Shown here: piece after piece, positions 59,416 through 64,000 of the stretch
Numbering within the stretch: the first letter of the stretch is position 1
Layout: every line of letters begins with the position of its first letter
Source of the DNA: Gnetum montanum
Lineage: Eukaryota; Streptophyta; Gnetopsida; Gnetales; Gnetaceae
NCBI GenBank assembly: GCA_015680685.1
Contig: MNCI01002736.1
Coordinates: forward strand, 216,611-280,610
Direction: 5' to 3'
DNA length: 64,000 nucleotides
Notes under the pieces: model-generated
Told to the model about the DNA's origin: nothing
Seen by the model: only the letters and a program-made list of their open reading frames with translations
Database searches by the model: none
Translations under genes and position numbers: made by a program

Positions 59416-60279
59416 TGATGAAGCATCAAAGTGTTGCATTGATAGATCCCCATCAACGTGGTGTTCCCCATCGATAGTGCTTTGTTGACTTAGCATTTGC
59501 TACATTTATGGAGCCATTTCAATGCAACTTCATGATAAAATCTATAAATACACATGCTCCCACCATGTATTAGCATCCTTTGGTCAATAAAGTAGCCAAA
59601 CTATTGTAGTTTTATTTTGTAGTCTTCAAGAATAGTAAGTGGGTGCCTACAGTGTGGATTTGAGTTAGTTGTGTGACATCTTATTTGAGTGGCAATGTAC
59701 TTGAACACACATGAATAGCAATAAGATCGAGATTGATTCTTATTCATTGCAACACTTTGACTTAGATTAAATTTACTTTCCATGCAATTTATGTTTCATG
59801 TAGTTAGTTAATATTTACATTTCCATGCATGTTAATGAATTAGTAGAATGAGCATGACCAGTTTTGATCATAAACATGTATTCGCTTGGTAATCCCACTA
59901 GCGTTATTGCTTGGTTCATGCAGTATCCTTGTAGGGGATACGTGGGTTTAGGACATGTACAACAAGTTAGGAATGGACACTCATCACCTATAGGCTAGTT
60001 TAGACTTTAATTTCCATTATTAATTAGCTTAATTAATTAATTGCTTCATTATCATTAGGAGTAGCATAAGGTTGAATAACATCAATTATGGTATGCCTCA
60101 CTTTTGACTAAACCATACATGATGAAGCTACCACTACTCCAAGTGGGAAGACAGTGAATTGTGATCAAGACATAATGATCTAAATGCACAATTAGTCCCA
60201 TCCACAGAGTTCAACTAGATCATGTATGAACACTTGTGATTCATATGGTTGGGTGTAGGGGATACCTCATCGCTCATCA
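59416..60279 (+). repeat. LTR shared by the two RT-less units
   Basis: 864 bp, TGATGAAGCATC to CGCTCATCA. TATAAATA at 59543-59550, AATAAAG near 59587, R-region GGGTGCCTACAGTGTGG. It is preceded by a PPT and followed by a PBS, so it serves as 3' LTR of the unit on its left and 5' LTR of the unit on its right. U3 has CATCGATAG and ATCAACG words, not the GATATC words of B, C and D. Confidence 0.9.
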
Positions 60280-60280
60280 T

Positions 60281-60298
60281 TGGCACCATTGCTAGGGA
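60281..60298 (+). promoter_or_regulatory. Primer-binding site of RT-less unit 2 (tRNA-Asp type)
   Basis: TGGCACCATTGCTAGGGA, 14 of 18 matches; all four differences fall in CpG positions of the tRNA-Asp complement. Confidence 0.85.
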
Positions 60299-60404
60299 TG
60301 GTGCTAATCATCTAGATTAGTTATATCATACATGATCACTGTAAATGCATTAACAATCTATCTTTTGGAAAATATTAAGTCACACATATCATTAACTAAC
60401 AAAA

Positions 60405-62410
60405 ATGTCTATTTCACAAGGAAGCAATAATGAATAGTATGGAAAGAACATTCATTGGAGAACTAAAAAGATATATATTAAAGAAAATTGGAGTGACCAA
60501 CCTTATGTGGGGGTTTCATATGTTCATGACCATCCTGACTACACTCAAGAACTACATTCACCTAAGGCAAAAAATTCTAGAGGAGATGATGTAAGTCCTA
60601 GACCAAGGAAGGCCTCAAGGCCTAGGACCTCCTCAAAACCTAGAAAAGATACATCAAGGAACCATGGGGAATACTATAGAAGCCATGGTGACTCTCGCAG
60701 TTCCTCATCTTCCTCTTCCTCTTCAATGTCTAGTTCTGATGAAGATGAACGTAGGTATAGAGATCAAGATTTATTATGAGGTCAAAATAAAAATAGAAAT
60801 TGAAACCAATGGAAAAATCAAAGACATCAAAATGAGCATAGACAAAATCATCATAATCAGACAAATAGAAGTAGAAATTTTCACCATGACATGTCTGATG
60901 ATGGTGAACCCTTATTGGCCACTAAGAGCATGACACAGATCATAGAGATAGTTAAAATACCCCATAGGCATTGTAAGGAAAGTCACATCAAAAGGCTTGA
61001 TATGACTAACATCCCTAAATTTGTGGGAGGCTATGATTCTAATCCACAAAATCATTTGAAAGCCTTCCATGATGCTTGTGTCTTACAAAACATTGAAGTG
61101 GGTGGAAAAAGTTGAAGCTCTTTCTTAGGATAGTAATAGAAAAAGCCGAAGTGTGGTATAAATCATTGAAACCAAATTCAATCCATTGGTGATCCACAAT
61201 GATAGAACTCTTCAACAAGAAATACCAAACCTATGTGAGGGTGTCCAACCTAAGGAAACAAATCCAAGGATGGAAATAAGAACAACATAAACCATTGGAT
61301 ATGGCCTTAGATAGATACTATTCTCTACTAAATAAATTTCCAGGCCATGGTTTCTCTCAAGAAGAGCAAATTTTTCACATCATAGATGGGCTTCATAGTC
61401 AAACAAGAGAGGCCCTTGGGATGTATGCTCAAGGTTAATTATATGAACTAGGAACCCATCAGATCCAAAAGCTAATCAAGCATGTGGCAAAAGAAGAAGA
61501 AGAGATATGTAAACGAGAGAATGTTGAGAAATATCACTAGGAGCCAACTCTTCAAAAGAAGAAGATCCATATCTACGATGAGGAAAAAGAGGAAACTCTA
61601 AATGAGGTGATTTCATAACAAACCTTGTTAATACAAAAGTCTATTGATGAGCTTGAAGCAAGGTTAGATAAGATGTCAGAATGAATAAAAGAGAAAGTTA
61701 CTTGTGTAGAAACCATAGGGGAGAGAGTAGCACAAAACAAATCAAGGGATCACAACAAAAGTTGGAAAAGGGACCAAGAGACAGGTAAGTACACTAATTG
61801 GTAAAAAAGGGAAATGGCTATAGAAGAAGAGGCTATAGACTCAACCACTAAAGAATATGATGGATGTGACATCTGCCTATATGAGCATCCAAAGGGCTAT
61901 TGCCCAATCATGTTACATATACATGAGTATTGGACCTTTGCATTGAATCCTAAGTTTGTACAAAACCAAATGCCTAGGAAATTATCTTTCTCACAAGATA
62001 ATCATAGATAGTTCTACAACCAACCGTACCATCCTAGTGGGACTTCTTACCAACCTCAACACTATCATCTAACACAGTGGAAAAACCCATAATTGTGGGG
62101 AAGGCCATCATCAATTGATTACTACCCCTACTATCAGCTAGACCCATTTGGATATTACATTCAACAACTTGTTTTCCCAACTAATTCTACTTCCTCTACT
62201 TCAAATCACTACTACCACTCTCCCAAATATCACTAACTTGCAACATCTTCTGAAGGATCACCACCTCATGCCTCTTATCCTCATCATATCCTCAATATTC
62301 TCATACTTACCTCCATTGTATGTCACCACTAATAACACAAGAAGGTTTAGCACCATAACATCAATGAGAGAATTCCACTTATGTTGTGAACATACACATA
62401 AATGATAATG
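60405..62410 (+). pseudogene. Gag of RT-less unit 2 (H)
   Basis: Start ATGTCTATTTCACAAGG at 60405. It lacks the DEYVPNFTF-type N-terminal segment of B, C and D. An open piece (60507-60779) is rich in Ser/Arg/Asp, with a run of nine Ser. SHIKRLDMTNIPKFVGGYDS and PQNHLKAFHDACVLQNIEV are near 60980-61100 and the core WYKSLKP near 61155. An open piece at 61814-62011 holds the zinc knuckle CDICLYEHPKGYC, with all CX2CX3HX4C ligands present, about 61866-61905. The Tyr/Pro-rich tail ends near 62240. Confidence 0.85.
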
Positions 62411-63175
62411 TTAGTAGATCTCCACCACAATCTCGAAAATGTCATTTCTTTAGGATGGTTCCCATGCATAAGGACAACACCTGTGGACCTACTAACTCAT
62501 CAAAACTAGCACAATGGCAATCAAGTGCAACATCCTTCATTTCACAACCAATTTCCTCCAATCATACCCAAAGGCCAACATCCATCAGTGCTCCAATACC
62601 TGACAAAAATGATGAACTTATTGTTGTGGAGAGATAGAAGAATCCATGCATCACTACTAATAGTAAAGGGTGCACTTGTGGGCCAAAAATTCAAAATATT
62701 AACACATCCCACAACAAAGTTCAGGAGTAGGTGTATGAGCAAAAACCAATCTACATAGTAGCCACTAAACCAGAAGACACCTAGTGGCTTGAAGATGAGA
62801 ATATAATATTGTTTCAAAGATGCATGGAGGTAATCAATCCACTTATTAGTTCTAACCTTAAAAAATAGACCAAATAGAGGACTTAGATGCATATATCTTG
62901 CACTCTAATTATACACTAGAAAAGCATCTTAAACACGAGGACTCGGGAATTAAAATAGGAAATTAAGAAAAAGAAGAACACACATCTGGATCCCCCAACA
63001 TAGAAATACCTTCAAGTCTAGATGATAATACATCTTTGACTAATCCAAACAAGACTATTACCAATGTCAAATGTGCTACCACATGATTAGTTAAATCAGT
63101 AATGATGATAGATGGAATCGGTAGTGTATACCTAGGGGGTTGTGCAGTCCATCTCCCAAATGTGTGATCATAAGA
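62411..63175 (+). other. Unit 2 interior: no pol, one copy of the 310-bp repeat segment
   Basis: After gag the sequence passes directly to the CITTNSKGCTCGPK segment at about 62643, the single counterpart of the tandem repeat at 56942-57870. Neither the D-S-G protease strand nor any RT, RNase H or integrase motif is present. Confidence 0.75.
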
Positions 63176-63193
63176 TTAGTCATGGGGGAGATG
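63176..63193 (+). promoter_or_regulatory. Internal polypurine-tract-like motif of unit 2
   Basis: TTAGTCATGGGGGAGATG, identical to the motifs in B and C. Confidence 0.65.
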
Positions 63194-63268
63194 CTTCATC
63201 TTGGTTCAAGAACTAATAGTATTTTTCACCTTTTCTATTTTATAATTTTTGTATTTCTTCCAAAATTT

Positions 63269-63313
63269 TGTGATTCATATGGTTGGGCATAGGGGGTACC
63301 TTGCCACTCATCA
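63269..63313 (+). repeat. 45-base LTR 3'-end stub closing unit 2
   Basis: TGTGATTCATATGGTTGGGC to TTGCCACTCATCA matches the last 45 bases of the 59-kb LTR (60235-60279). The terminal PPT and the rest of the LTR are missing, so a deletion runs from the 3' non-coding region into the LTR end. Confidence 0.8.
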
Positions 63314-64000
63314 GGGATGGATTACACAATGTAACTAAAAATCTGAGCCAAAAACTCCTAATGCTTGGAAGATACCATAAAGGATAAGCATAAGAGATAA
63401 TAAGAACCTTATAGTTAATTGATCAAACTTAAGCCAAAAAAATTAGTTAATCCTCATAATTGACCATACTAACTATTTTGAGCTATAATAAGTACAAAAA
63501 TGATAATTATGGAAGGTCATAAGTAACTAATGATAGAACACCTAAGGGGTTCCTTTTTGAAAATTTTTCTAACTCTGCAATTATAATAAGATAAGAAGTT
63601 GATCTAACCAAGGATATGAGTAAGGTAAAGGAATATTAAGAATTAAGATAAATACTTTAATAATCCCAAACCTTTGTGGATTGTAGATGATCCCAAAAAG
63701 GATACCAAAACGAGGACCTTCACAACACAGGAGTAAAAGACTAAGAGGTCATGGGAGAGGTCAAGTAGGGAAACAAATCCCATAATTAGAACATGCAGAG
63801 TAGGAAGCTCAATCGTACAACATTCATTAACAAACTCCTATCATAAAGCACTTAACCCAATGAGAGGTAGGGGTTCCATAAGCACCTAAACAAGGATAGC
63901 ACCTCATGCTATTACCAGAATGCCTCCATGCCATTCAAGAAAAATCAATCATGTCCACAGTCATTGTGGAATTGAATTTTGGTCCATTTATGGAGTTTTC
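63314..64000. other. Nothing recognised
   Basis: AT-rich sequence with no domain, PBS, LTR terminus or frame worth calling. It starts GGGATGG, which is also found just after the unit 2 PBS; this may be chance. Confidence 0.6.

Noticed and set aside
63314-63320. GGGATGG after the LTR stub as a remnant primer-binding site
   Set aside because: Only seven bases match the sequence following the unit 2 PBS; too short to claim.
1-64000. tRNA or rRNA genes, CRISPR arrays, host protein-coding genes
   Set aside because: Both strands were read for cloverleaf-like, conserved rRNA and regularly spaced repeat patterns; none seen. The tRNA-Asp-like words are primer-binding sites.

Overview
The window is repeat-derived DNA from a land plant with a large genome. 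This rests on a plant L1-type LINE, several Athila/Tat-like Ty3 retrotransposons whose primer-binding sites match the 3' end of tRNA-Asp, a Tekay/Del-like solo LTR, and heavy C-to-T/G-to-A decay. Species cannot be named from the sequence; a gymnosperm is plausible but unproven. I found no intact host gene, tRNA, rRNA, CRISPR array or bacterial-type operon. All coding stretches belong to mobile elements, and nearly all are broken by stops and frameshifts. The one non-retroelement protein signal is a decayed Ulp1-like (peptidase C48) domain at about 28.8-29.45 kb.

Layout. 1-3746: 5'-truncated LINE (endonuclease plus reverse transcriptase) with a 983-base assembly gap. 3747-5784: unassigned, with an LTR-start-like site at 4626 and a G-run tract at 5730-5784. 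5785-15334: element A (probable LTR, tRNA-Asp PBS, gag, protease, RT, RNase H, integrase), with a 3.2-kb Tekay-like solo LTR (8574-11797) inside its gag. A's integrase is cut by element B (15335 to about 23055), which has an LTR, PBS and complete but decayed gag-pol. 23056-26380: pieces of a third family (I), with LTRs pointing toward each other around a minus-strand gag fragment. 26383-29849: decayed unknown ORF, AT-rich DNA and the C48 pseudogene. 29850-31135: 5' end of element F.

The centre is a nest. Minus-strand LTR G (31136 to about 54174) is split by minus-strand element D (31526-53719, about 9.9 kb without its insert). D is split by plus-strand element C (35683-47979) with a 5-bp duplication ATAAC. 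C is split by a 5'-truncated minus-strand Ty3 element J (40754-43731) with a 5-bp duplication GTTAG. C and D are the same family and both retain two LTRs.

54.2-63.3 kb: two related gag-bearing units without RT or integrase, joined through a shared LTR at 59416-60279. The first has gag, protease and a three-copy 310-bp tandem repeat; the second has gag only and ends in a 45-base LTR stub. 63314-64000 holds nothing I recognise.

The observations most worth follow-up: a polypurine-tract-like motif present twice per Athila/Tat-like element, once just after integrase and once at the LTR; the one-LTR element J with canonical TG/CA ends and target duplication; arrays of short dyad repeats in the U3 of three unrelated LTR families; the RT-less LTR-gag-LTR-gag tandem; and the C48 pseudogene.
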